This document shows positions 1 through 5,368 of a stretch of 6,693 nucleotides of DNA, piece after piece. The notes under the pieces are model-generated. The model was not told where the DNA came from and ran no database searches. It saw nothing but the letters and a program-made list of their open reading frames with translations. Every line of letters starts with the position of its first letter. Position 1 is the first letter of the stretch. Position numbers and translations under genes: made by a program. Source of the DNA: an uncultured Campylobacter sp. (GTDB lineage Bacteria; Campylobacterota; Campylobacteria; Campylobacterales; Campylobacteraceae); NCBI GenBank assembly GCA_905373295.1, contig CAJPSJ010000115.1, positions 1-6,693 on the forward strand, written 5' to 3'.

Positions 1-1
1 A

Positions 2-436
2 ATATCAAATTTATCCGCTTGCTTTTTGGCTACCTCGCGCCACGCCTTGTTTGCGCGCGAGCAGGAGTTACTTTTAAGCCACGATAAAATTATCATTCAG
101 TTTCCACTTTATTGGTACAGCTATCCGCCGCTTTTAAAGCAATGGTTCGACGATGTATTTGCCTACGGCTGGGCTTACGGCAGTACCGGCGACAAGCTGA
201 AAGGTAAAGAATTCGCCCTAGCGATCACTATCGGCGACGAGCGAAACAACTATAAAAAAGACGGCACGATCGGATTTGGCATAGAGGAAGTTATCATACC
301 TTTTAAATGCGCGATGAATTTTACAGGCGCCAAACTGCTGCCGTGCCACTTTGGCTATGGATTTTCATTTCATCCAGATAGCGAATATATCGCAAAAAGT
401 GCAGAAAAATACAAAGAATTTTTAGTAAAATTTTAA
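2..436 (+). CDS. NAD(P)H-dependent oxidoreductase, flavodoxin-like fold (5'-truncated)
   Basis: C-terminal part of a flavodoxin_2-type NAD(P)H oxidoreductase (KefF/MdaB/YwrO-like), a cytoplasmic flavoprotein that typically reduces quinones or similar acceptors with FMN/FAD. Visible family signatures in order: REQELLLSHDKIIIQFPLYW, then PPLLKQWFDDVFAYGWAYG, then KLKGKEFALAITIG, and a closing helix SAEKYKEFLVKF before TAA at 434-436. The N-terminal part is outside the window; the family is usually about 175-200 residues, so roughly one quarter to one third is missing. An in-frame TTG at 26 is very unlikely to be the real start, because the conserved fold must begin earlier. Oddity: residues before REQE (about positions 2-55) do not look like the family, while another frame at 3-17 reads YQIYP, which does. 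A frameshift or small insertion is therefore possible. The family call is firm; intactness is not. Confidence 0.82.
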   Translation: MSNLSACFLATSRHALFAREQELLLSHDKIIIQFPLYWYSYPPLLKQWFDDVFAYGWAYGSTGDKLKGKEFALAITIGDERNNYKKDGTIGFGIEEVIIPFKCAMNFTGAKLLPCHFGYGFSFHPDSEYIAKSAEKYKEFLVKF

Positions 437-443
437 AATTTAC

Positions 444-462
444 AAAGGCGAAATCGCTTTTT
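444..462 (+). terminator. Weak intrinsic terminator candidate after the oxidoreductase
   Basis: Just after the stop codon, AAAGGCG-AAAT-CGCTTTTT can fold into a short stem (AAAG/CTTT and CG/CG with one bulged G) followed by five T residues. The stem is short, so termination would be weak. Confidence 0.35.
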
Positions 463-491
463 AGTCGAGAAATTTTATTTTAAAAAGTGAC

Positions 492-514
492 GGATGAAAA
501 TCATCTTTTCATCC
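492..514. repeat. Perfect 9-bp inverted repeat (hairpin)
   Basis: GGATGAAAA - TCATC - TTTTCATCC, a perfect 9-bp stem with a 5-nt loop, about 55 nt after the oxidoreductase stop. There is no T-run behind it on the plus strand, so it is not a classical terminator. It could stabilise a 3' end or be a remnant. Confidence 0.6.
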
Positions 515-1116
515 ACACTACTCAATACGCTTCCTGCATCGATATTTTTGTGTTGCACACGCAGCCTGCTGACATAATCCCCCGCCCTTTTGATCGTAAA
601 TTTTACTCCACCTCCCTAATGACGCAAAATTTACGTTAAAATTTATACGAAATTGCCGTATGAAGTATGCTTTAGTGCAGTCATACAAAAATCAGTAAGC
701 ATAAAATTTTACCTAAAAATTTGCACCAGCTCGCAATAACACTCGTCTTGAATTTCCACAAAGCGCTAAAAAACTATGCATGCCCGCCGTAGCACTACTT
801 CAAACTCTCTGCTAAATTCATAAAACGCTGCGAACTACGCGCTTACCGCTACTGAGCTTGTATATGCTGTCTATGCGCCCGCCAAACTCATCCTCATCAA
901 TGCTAAAACAACATTAATCATATTGCTAGAAAGCGCGTCAGCTGACAAGGTATAAAAGAGAACTATTGCGAAAGCGGTGCAAAATACGATACCTCCGCGC
1001 CGAGCTGCTTAGTGCTTGCTACTCTGTGCGTGCAAACCCAAGATCCAAAAAGAGATTTAAAGTAAAGTAGCGCCTGCCCCCTACGCGCGTGCAGATAGCT
1101 TAAAGCTGCCAAAAGT

Positions 1117-1143
1117 TTGCGCTCACTTCGCTACTGAGCGCAA
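1117..1143. repeat. Perfect 9-bp inverted repeat (hairpin)
   Basis: TTGCGCTCA - CTTCGCTAC - TGAGCGCAA, a perfect 9-bp G+C-containing stem with a 9-nt loop, in the middle of the gene-poor stretch. No gene end can be assigned to it. Confidence 0.6.
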
Positions 1144-1835
1144 TTTGCCTATTGCGCAGCTATTAATGCTTTCAGATTTCGACCTGTTAGATTTTGCTTT
1201 CCGGCTTTTAAATGCCTGCGTACAGCTAGCTGCAAAGACGTATTCGCTGGATATGCCTTGTAGCTCGCCCCCTCATGCCCTTGATAAAAATCTGCCGTAA
1301 TTTATGTAGATATTTGACAACAGGATCGTTCGGATGCGATCTTTCATACGAAGCCCAAAAACGCTACGCCGATACTGATGCTCGCGCCATTTTTTCGCTC
1401 TGCGCGCGCTGCCTGCGTCGCTGCGGTCACAATTTTTCTGATACGACATTTAAAGACAACCTATCGCCAAAACTACCGAAAAGCTTTTAGCCTTGTTTTT
1501 TCTGCTTTAGAATTTAGTCTCAATCAGTTCTTTGCTAATAAACCGACAGAATTTCCATGCTTTGATATAACCCATCCACGAGGAACTTAGCTAAATTTAT
1601 TTGAATTCCTAAAGACACGGCCACTTACATCGCACCCACATTTCAGATCAATTCGAAATTTCGCCGCCACACTGCAAAGAGTTAAATTCTATCGAGCGGA
1701 TTTATTAAAAATTTTAAGAGTAGCAAAAGCAATAATAGATGATTAATGCTTTTCTATATAGATACCGCCGCCAAATTTTAATCAAAAGATATCCATTAAA
1801 TTTGCGTTCTTTAAATTAGCCAGCAAAAGCTTAAA

Positions 1836-1857
1836 TTTCACAAGGTTTCCTGTGAAA
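1836..1857 (-). terminator. Hairpin downstream of the SUKH gene, possible terminator
   Basis: Read on the minus strand about 50 nt past the SUKH stop: TTTCACAGG - AAA - CCTTGTGAAA, a 9-10 bp stem with one bulged base, followed by TTTAAG rather than a clean T-run. Plausible 3' end of the SUKH transcript, but a weak terminator by sequence. Confidence 0.35.
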
Positions 1858-1905
1858 GCAAACCCCGCAATACTTCATTAAGCAGCGCAAAAGCCGCTTT
1901 AAATT

Positions 1906-2583
1906 TTATCCCGCGACGCGATTTACCCAGATCAAAAACTCATCGCTCGGGTTCTCGTCGTCCAAATGCGCGGGCGTGACGAGCTCAAACGCGGTCTGCG
2001 GGATTGTCGTTTTAAACGTCTGTGTTACCCACTGCTGAAATTTTACGTTTGGATGCACGATAAAGTCGTCGCTGTTTGGCGGCGCGCTAAAATCCTCATC
2101 CCAGCAGATCTCGTCGTATCCGATCGCAAGCAGCCGTAAAAAATCAAGCCCGCTGCGAGCCAAAATGCAGGTCATCGTCGAGCCCGAGCCCGAGCCCATG
2201 TGCACTATCTTTGTTTCCCCTGCATCGTCCAGCCACAGCGCGCACATCGAGCCCTCCGAGCCGCTGCCTGCGAACACGCAAAGCCGCTGCTTGATCTCCG
2301 CGGCAAGCTCGCGATCCTCGCCGTAAAACCAATACCTTAGCTCCTCGTCGCAATTTTTCGGCTCATCCGTGAAAAAGACGATGTCCGTGCCGCCCTCGCG
2401 CTCATCGTCGCTCCAGCTCTGCCGTAGCCGATCCTGCGGGTAGAGATAGCCGCGTCTGCGCCCGCCCGCGTCGTCATAAAAGCCGTTTGCCTCGATCCAC
2501 GCATAAAGCGCCTCAAGTTCGCTTGGCACGCGCATGCCCTGCGGTAGCGCCTCGCGCAGCTGCGCTAACAATAAATTTTCCAC
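1906..2583 (-). CDS. SMI1/KNR4 (SUKH) family protein
   Basis: 225-residue soluble protein with no signal peptide or membrane segment, so cytoplasmic. The order of motifs fits SMI1/KNR4 (SUKH) proteins: LEALYAWIEANGFYDD (23-38), GYLYPQDRLRQSW (45-57), the core LCVFAGSGSEGSMCALWLDD (101-120), IVHMGSGSGST (126-136), and FLRLLAIGYDEICWDE (148-163). Bacterial SUKH proteins often act as immunity proteins against secreted or contact-dependent toxins, but many are orphans of unknown role. No toxin gene is visible here, so function is open. The start is GTG (2583), chosen because AAAGGAG (2595-2589) sits six bases upstream and no better start lies near. The gene is visibly G+C-richer than the flanking non-coding DNA, and it stands alone with more than 300 nt of non-coding DNA on both sides. 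Acquisition by transfer is possible but not shown. Confidence 0.86.
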   Translation of the reverse strand: MENLLLAQLREALPQGMRVPSELEALYAWIEANGFYDDAGGRRRGYLYPQDRLRQSWSDDEREGGTDIVFFTDEPKNCDEELRYWFYGEDRELAAEIKQRLCVFAGSGSEGSMCALWLDDAGETKIVHMGSGSGSTMTCILARSGLDFLRLLAIGYDEICWDEDFSAPPNSDDFIVHPNVKFQQWVTQTFKTTIPQTAFELVTPAHLDDENPSDEFLIWVNRVAG

Positions 2584-2796
2584 AATCGCTCCTTTTGTTA
2601 AATTTGCCGCTCGAATTTTACTGCGTTTCGGCTAAATTTACGGATATTTTGTCTGATATTTGCGGCGTTTTACGCGCCCCGTCGCCGCAAGCGCAAATCG
2701 GGCTTTTAAAATTTAGCTTTTTGCTTGTTATACACGCGCCGCAGCGGTATGAGCGCATATTTGAAAAAGAGTATGAGAATTTTCAGTAGAAAAATG

Positions 2797-2810
2797 CGTA
2801 AAATTTTACG
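2797..2810. promoter_or_regulatory. Perfect 14-bp palindrome, operator-like
   Basis: CGTAAAATTTTACG reads identically on both strands. A shorter relative, GTAAAATTTTAG, lies at about 2890-2901. Such a symmetric site could bind a dimeric regulator, but AT palindromes are common in this genome type, so function is only a guess. Confidence 0.3.
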
Positions 2811-2856
2811 ACCTAAATTTTACTATTTTAAGGTTTCTTTGCTTTTTTTGCAGAAA

Positions 2857-2886
2857 TTTACGGTTTTAAATTTAGCTCGCCGTAAA
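2857..2886 (-). terminator. 7-bp inverted repeat past the small minus-strand ORF
   Basis: TTTACGG and CCGTAAA face each other across 16 nt, about 20 nt after the stop of the small ORF at 2907. Read on the minus strand it is followed by TTTCTGC, not a full T-run. A weak 3'-end structure is possible. Confidence 0.25.
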
Positions 2887-2906
2887 GAGTAAAATTTTAG
2901 CGATAC

Positions 2907-3044
2907 CTATAAATTTAAAATTTCTCGCGCCTTTCGTTTGCATGCCTCAAATTTTTGCTCAAATTCCGCGCGTCTTTGCAGCTCGTTTTTTGCCCCCATT
3001 TTGGTGTATCCCGAGCCTCGCCCTAGAAAATATACATAGCCCAT
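2907..3044 (-). CDS. Small charged hypothetical protein (about 45 aa, start uncertain)
   Basis: Not recognised. From ATG at 3044 it reads MGYVYFLGRGSGYTKMGAKN and continues into a strongly charged helix (ELQRRAEFEQKFEACKRK), ending ILNL. An aromatic start, a glycine-rich turn and a Lys/Glu/Arg-rich amphipathic helix give a protein-like composition, which is the main reason for listing it. The frame stays open upstream to a TTG at 3140, inside the phosphatase gene, which would give 77 residues. That longer form has a poor low-complexity start and no clear SD. The ATG at 3044 also lacks a good SD (upstream GATAACGAAATTTTATAAT). It lies just after the phosphatase gene on the same strand, so it could be read on that transcript. 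It may be the intact tail of a degraded larger gene. Confidence 0.38.
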   Translation of the reverse strand: MGYVYFLGRGSGYTKMGAKNELQRRAEFEQKFEACKRKAREILNL

Positions 3045-3129
3045 ATTATAAAATTTCGTTATCAACGGCACTTTGTCATTATTAAATTTACAAATTTTGC
3101 CGCCGTCTGACCTAACGGGCGAATTTCGT

Positions 3130-3816
3130 CTAAATTCCAAGCTCGGTTCTTACGAGCGCTTCGTTTTGCGGCGTCAAAAAGCCTGCGATATCCTGCCACA
3201 TGGAGTGAAAGCCGTATCCGCCGTCTATCATCTCGCTGCGCGCGGCGTCCAAGCTCCAGCCCTGATAGATCACGCGGTACATCGCCACCACAAGGCCCGT
3301 GCGATCGGCTCCGTGATAGCAGTGTACGAGCACGGCACCCTCCTTTTGGCGCTCGCGAATGGTGCGCAAGACGTCCGCGATCTGCGCGGGTTTTATCTCC
3401 CAGCTTTGAAGCGGCTTGCTTGCGAGCCAAAATTGATCCCCAAACGCCCTTCTGTCGCCGCCTCTACTAAAATAGCGCAGATTTACGATGCTTTTGATGC
3501 CAAGCTCGTGCAGCTTTGCGGCGTAGCTTCCATCAAGCTGTGCGCTGCGAAACAGCAGCTCGTCCACGCGGTAGAAATTTTTAGCTTCGTCGATGAGGGT
3601 CGCTTTTTGCGATGAGTTTGGGTTTGTACCGCTCGCCGCGGTATCTACGTTTTTGAAATGCGCGTCTTGAAATTTGGCACCTTTTGCGTCCGCGAGATTT
3701 AGCTCCGCGCCGCTTGTTTTTCTAAAATTTATGGAATTCGTATCTGTCGCGAGCTCTGCATTTATGTCGGTCGCAAAGCAAAATACAGCCGCTAGCGCAA
3801 GGGGTTTAAATTTCAA
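3130..3816 (-). CDS. Exported dual-specificity/tyrosine-type protein phosphatase
   Basis: 228-residue Cys-based phosphatase predicted to act outside the cytoplasm. Residues 1-20 (MKFKPLALAAVFCFATDINA) look like a Sec signal peptide with cleavage after ATDINA; there is no lipobox. Residues 21-78 are a polar, probably flexible linker. The catalytic domain follows: YRVDELLFRSAQL (82-94), GIKSIVNLR (106-114), PLQSWEIKPAQI (135-146), the signature HCYHGADRTG (165-174) with nucleophile Cys166 and phosphate-binding Arg172, and MYRVIYQGW (179-187). This family hydrolyses phosphotyrosine/serine/threonine or other phosphomonoesters; the substrate here is unknown. A general-acid Asp is not obvious in the usual loop. 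The start is TTG at 3816, with AAAGGA (3828-3823) correctly spaced. An ATG at 3823 is out of frame and ends after five codons. The gene stands alone, apart from a possible small ORF downstream. Confidence 0.9.
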   Translation of the reverse strand: MKFKPLALAAVFCFATDINAELATDTNSINFRKTSGAELNLADAKGAKFQDAHFKNVDTAASGTNPNSSQKATLIDEAKNFYRVDELLFRSAQLDGSYAAKLHELGIKSIVNLRYFSRGGDRRAFGDQFWLASKPLQSWEIKPAQIADVLRTIRERQKEGAVLVHCYHGADRTGLVVAMYRVIYQGWSLDAARSEMIDGGYGFHSMWQDIAGFLTPQNEALVRTELGI

Positions 3817-3854
3817 ATTTCATCCTTTAAATTTGGCTAAATTTTATGATTTTT

Positions 3855-3957
3855 GTAAAATTTGACGCTCGTGGCTAAAATGCAAAATTTTCAAGCGCGC
3901 CTTAATTTAACGCAAAATTTGAGCGTCAAGCCCGCCCAAATCGCCGTCAAATTTTGC
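3855..3957. repeat. Cluster of related GCAAAATTTGA elements, direct and inverted
   Basis: GTAAAATTTGACG (3855-3867), GCAAAATTTT (3882-3891), GCAAAATTTGAGCGTC (3912-3927) and CGTCAAATTTTGC (3945-3957) are variants of one word. The last is the reverse complement of the first with one mismatch. TTGACGCTC (3862-3870) and GAGCGTCAA (3921-3929) also form a perfect 9-bp inverted pair. The cluster lies 40-140 nt upstream of the phosphatase start, where a regulator could act. Confidence 0.45.
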
Positions 3958-4046
3958 CGAGAGTCCGCAAACCGCGCGCCGTTAAAATCAAAATTTCGTT
4001 TTAAATTTCCCCGTTCCCGCCCTCAGTATCGCTAGATCAGTACGCG

Positions 4047-4072
4047 GTAGTTACATTGCGTAGTTACATTGC
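4047..4072. repeat. 13-bp tandem duplication
   Basis: Two perfect head-to-tail copies of GTAGTTACATTGC. Non-coding on both strands. Confidence 0.75.
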
Positions 4073-4137
4073 CCCTGTAAATTTACTGAAAATAAATCGT
4101 AAAAGGGGTGCGCCCGTTTCCGCGAGCGCTGCCATAA

Positions 4138-4168
4138 ACCTGCTTCGCAGGTGAGTTTCGTACTCGCC
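4138..4168. repeat. Two overlapping, mutually exclusive hairpins
   Basis: ACCTGC-TTC-GCAGGT (4138-4152, perfect 6-bp stem) shares its GGT (4150-4152) with GGTGAGT-TTCGT-ACTCGCC (4150-4168, 7-bp stem with one T-G pair). Only one can form fully at a time. It lies 42-72 nt past the DIP1984 stop and may mark the 3' end of that operon. No T-run follows on the minus strand. The wobble pair favours the plus-strand RNA, where no gene is seen. Confidence 0.4.
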
Positions 4169-4209
4169 TCTTGCGATACTTACCCGAAATTTTTCTAAAT
4201 TTTACGCTT

Positions 4210-4668
4210 TTAGCTTTCGATCAGATCGGTCTGCCAGTTCACGCCTTGAAGCGTCGTATCAAGCTGCCTGATCTGCCTAGCTAGCTCGTCCACCTGCTTT
4301 TGTAGCGCCGCGACATCGACCGTGCTTAAAATTTTAATCTCGCTGCGCGAATAAACGTCCACTTTTTGCGCAGAAGCTTGCGCGAAAGCCCGCAGCGCTC
4401 CCGCTTTTAGCGTGAGTATGTCGCGTTTGGCGATTAGCTCGGTTAGGCTCTTGCCGTCAGCTTTCGCGGTGCAGTTGGTTAAATTTATTCGAACGATTAG
4501 CCGCTCAAGCTCGCTTGTGAGCGCGTCTAGTTCGGCTAGCAGCGCCTTTGGCTCTTCACTGGGTTTCTCGCCCTCTTGCACCTTCGCATTGTCCGCGAGC
4601 CTTGATTTTAGCTGCTCGATGCGTTTTTGTATGTCGGCGCGCAGTATCAGCGCCTCGGCTAGTTTCAT
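4210..4668 (-). CDS. DIP1984 family protein
   Basis: 152-residue soluble protein matching the DIP1984 family over its whole length: MKLAEALILRADIQKRIEQL (1-20), NAKVQEGEKPSEEP (27-40), a long helical middle with ELERLIVRINLTNC (53-66), then YSRSEIKILSTVDVAALQKQ (106-125) and the closing NWQTDL (144-149). It is mostly heptad-like helix and probably forms a coiled coil. No signal peptide is seen, so it is cytoplasmic. The biochemical role of the family is unknown; it is sometimes labelled septicolysin-like, which should not be trusted. The ATG start is supported by AAAAGGA (4680-4674) and by the conserved N-terminus. It follows the DUF799 gene by 19 nt on the same strand and is likely the last gene of that operon, although the family also occurs away from such genes. 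There is no sign of truncation. Confidence 0.94.
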   Translation of the reverse strand: MKLAEALILRADIQKRIEQLKSRLADNAKVQEGEKPSEEPKALLAELDALTSELERLIVRINLTNCTAKADGKSLTELIAKRDILTLKAGALRAFAQASAQKVDVYSRSEIKILSTVDVAALQKQVDELARQIRQLDTTLQGVNWQTDLIES

Positions 4669-4687
4669 TTTCGTCCTTTTTTAAAAT

Positions 4688-5368
4688 TTACTTGCCGCCG
4701 CCAAGCTGCCTATCCTGGCCGTAGTGCGGCGAATACGGGCCGTAGAGCAAGCATTTGTTGCAGTTCTGACCCAGCAGCATCGCATCTGCGCTCGCGGAGA
4801 GCTTGTATCCCGCGTCGGAGACGGTATCGCCGATCTGCTTGATGACCGCGGAGATCAGCATGCCTACAAGATCGCTACTGCCTCTGCTTGAGTCGTCGCT
4901 TACCTGTGCCGAGCCCTCCCAGAGCGTCGCGCCGCTTCGCAGATCTACGAGCTTGGCATTGACCGCCACGACGCTTACGCTATTTAGCAGCATATACGAA
5001 GTGCCGTATTTGACGACGTTCAGATACAGCACGGCGTCCGCACCGAAAATCTGCCTTAGCTTGTGCGCGGAGACGTTTTGGATCTCGCTAGCCTCGTAAA
5101 TTCCGTTATTTTTGAAGGTCTCATGCACGAGCGCCGGATCAAATACGTAATACCCCGCCTCGCTTAGCGGATAGATCGCGTTGGCGAGCACGGCAGCGCC
5201 TGCGTCCACTTCGGTAGTTTCGTTGCTCGGCATCAGCACCAAAATAGATCGCGGCTTGGCCTGCTGAAGCGCCGAGTAGTCGTAAATTTCAGGCTCGCTT
5301 AGAGCGCACGCGTTAAAAAACAGCGCCACGAATACGCTAAAAATCGCTATTTGAGCTTTGTTTTTCAT
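4688..5368 (-). CDS. DUF799 / GNA1162-type lipoprotein
   Basis: 226-residue lipoprotein of the DUF799 family, whose best-known member is the meningococcal antigen GNA1162. Residues 1-20 are a signal peptide; the lipobox reads FFNAC with lipidated Cys21, and Ala22 suggests outer-membrane sorting. Conserved blocks: SILVLMPSNETTEVDAGAAV (41-60), YPLSEAGYYVF (66-76), ETFKNNGI (83-90), IFGADAVLYLNVVKYGTSY (107-125), AKLVDLRSGATLWEG (138-152) and the tail LLYGPYSPHYGQD (207-219). The N-terminal part has a TolB-like fold in GNA1162, which is proposed to serve in an envelope transport or assembly machine; that role is unproven. Cys203 and Cys206 form a CxxC just before the conserved tail. Its ATG overlaps the upstream stop codon (ATGA, 5365-5368), so translation is coupled to the DUF4810 gene, with an AAAGG ribosome site inside that gene. 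Third gene of the operon. Confidence 0.93.
   Translation of the reverse strand: MKNKAQIAIFSVFVALFFNACALSEPEIYDYSALQQAKPRSILVLMPSNETTEVDAGAAVLANAIYPLSEAGYYVFDPALVHETFKNNGIYEASEIQNVSAHKLRQIFGADAVLYLNVVKYGTSYMLLNSVSVVAVNAKLVDLRSGATLWEGSAQVSDDSSRGSSDLVGMLISAVIKQIGDTVSDAGYKLSASADAMLLGQNCNKCLLYGPYSPHYGQDRQLGGGK

Larger units (their letters stand above)
437..1905. other. Gene-poor 1.47-kb stretch, probably decayed coding DNA
   Basis: No frame on either strand gives a convincing protein with a ribosome site. It is lower in G+C than the flanking genes. On the minus strand there are several protein-like open stretches interrupted by stops. Around 898-821 one reads DEFGGRIDSIYKLSSGK. From about 1440 down to 1130, two frames alternate between open segments, for example GGELQGISSEYVFAAS and LLAALSYLHARRGQALLYF. 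None could be matched to a family by eye. The region also holds hairpins at 492-514, 1117-1143 and 1836-1857 and 10-bp palindromes at 937-946 (GTCAGCTGAC) and 1223-1232 (CAGCTAGCTG). No tRNA, rRNA, transposase or CRISPR was seen. Degraded genes are an inference. Confidence 0.5.
2584..2906. other. Non-coding spacer with AT-rich palindromes
   Basis: No supported gene. It holds the upstream region of the SUKH gene (SD at 2589-2595, no clear -10 box), a perfect 14-bp palindrome at 2797-2810, a 7-bp inverted repeat at 2857-2886 and many AAATTT words. A 47-codon plus-strand reading from ATG at 2750 is very basic and lacks a good ribosome site, so it is not called. Confidence 0.5.
3817..4209. other. 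393-bp non-coding spacer rich in repeats and hairpins
   Basis: No gene on either strand. It lies between the end of the DIP1984 gene and the start of the phosphatase gene. It holds nine AAATTT words between 3815 and about 4008, related A4T3-4 elements, a 9-bp inverted repeat (3862-3870 / 3921-3929), a 13-bp tandem duplication (4047-4072) and overlapping hairpins (4138-4168). It must contain the phosphatase promoter unless the upstream operon reads through. The only -10-like word seen is CATAAA on the minus strand around 3846, which is weak. Confidence 0.55.

Noticed and set aside
937..956. GTCAGCTGAC palindrome followed by TATAAA as a possible promoter/operator
   Set aside because: The nearest -35-like TTGCTA is 22 nt away from the box, and no gene follows downstream.
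1275..1590. Two overlapping plus-strand open frames of about 70 codons in the gene-poor region
   Set aside because: No SD, no family resemblance, and Cys/Arg-rich composition typical of chance frames.
2750..2893. 47-codon plus-strand ORF starting MSAYLKKSMRIF
   Set aside because: Very basic, no proper ribosome site, and formed largely by AAATTT-rich non-coding sequence.
3062..3430. Minus-strand 122-codon frame inside and past the phosphatase gene
   Set aside because: Other frame of the same strand, Arg-rich and without family features; a shadow of the phosphatase.
3073..3615. Long plus-strand open frame (180 codons) opposite the phosphatase gene
   Set aside because: It is antisense to a gene with a clear catalytic motif; open because of the G+C-rich codon use of that gene. 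Its product resembles no family and it has no ribosome site.
4412..4684. Ser-rich plus-strand frame opposite DIP1984
   Set aside because: Antisense shadow of a well-conserved gene.
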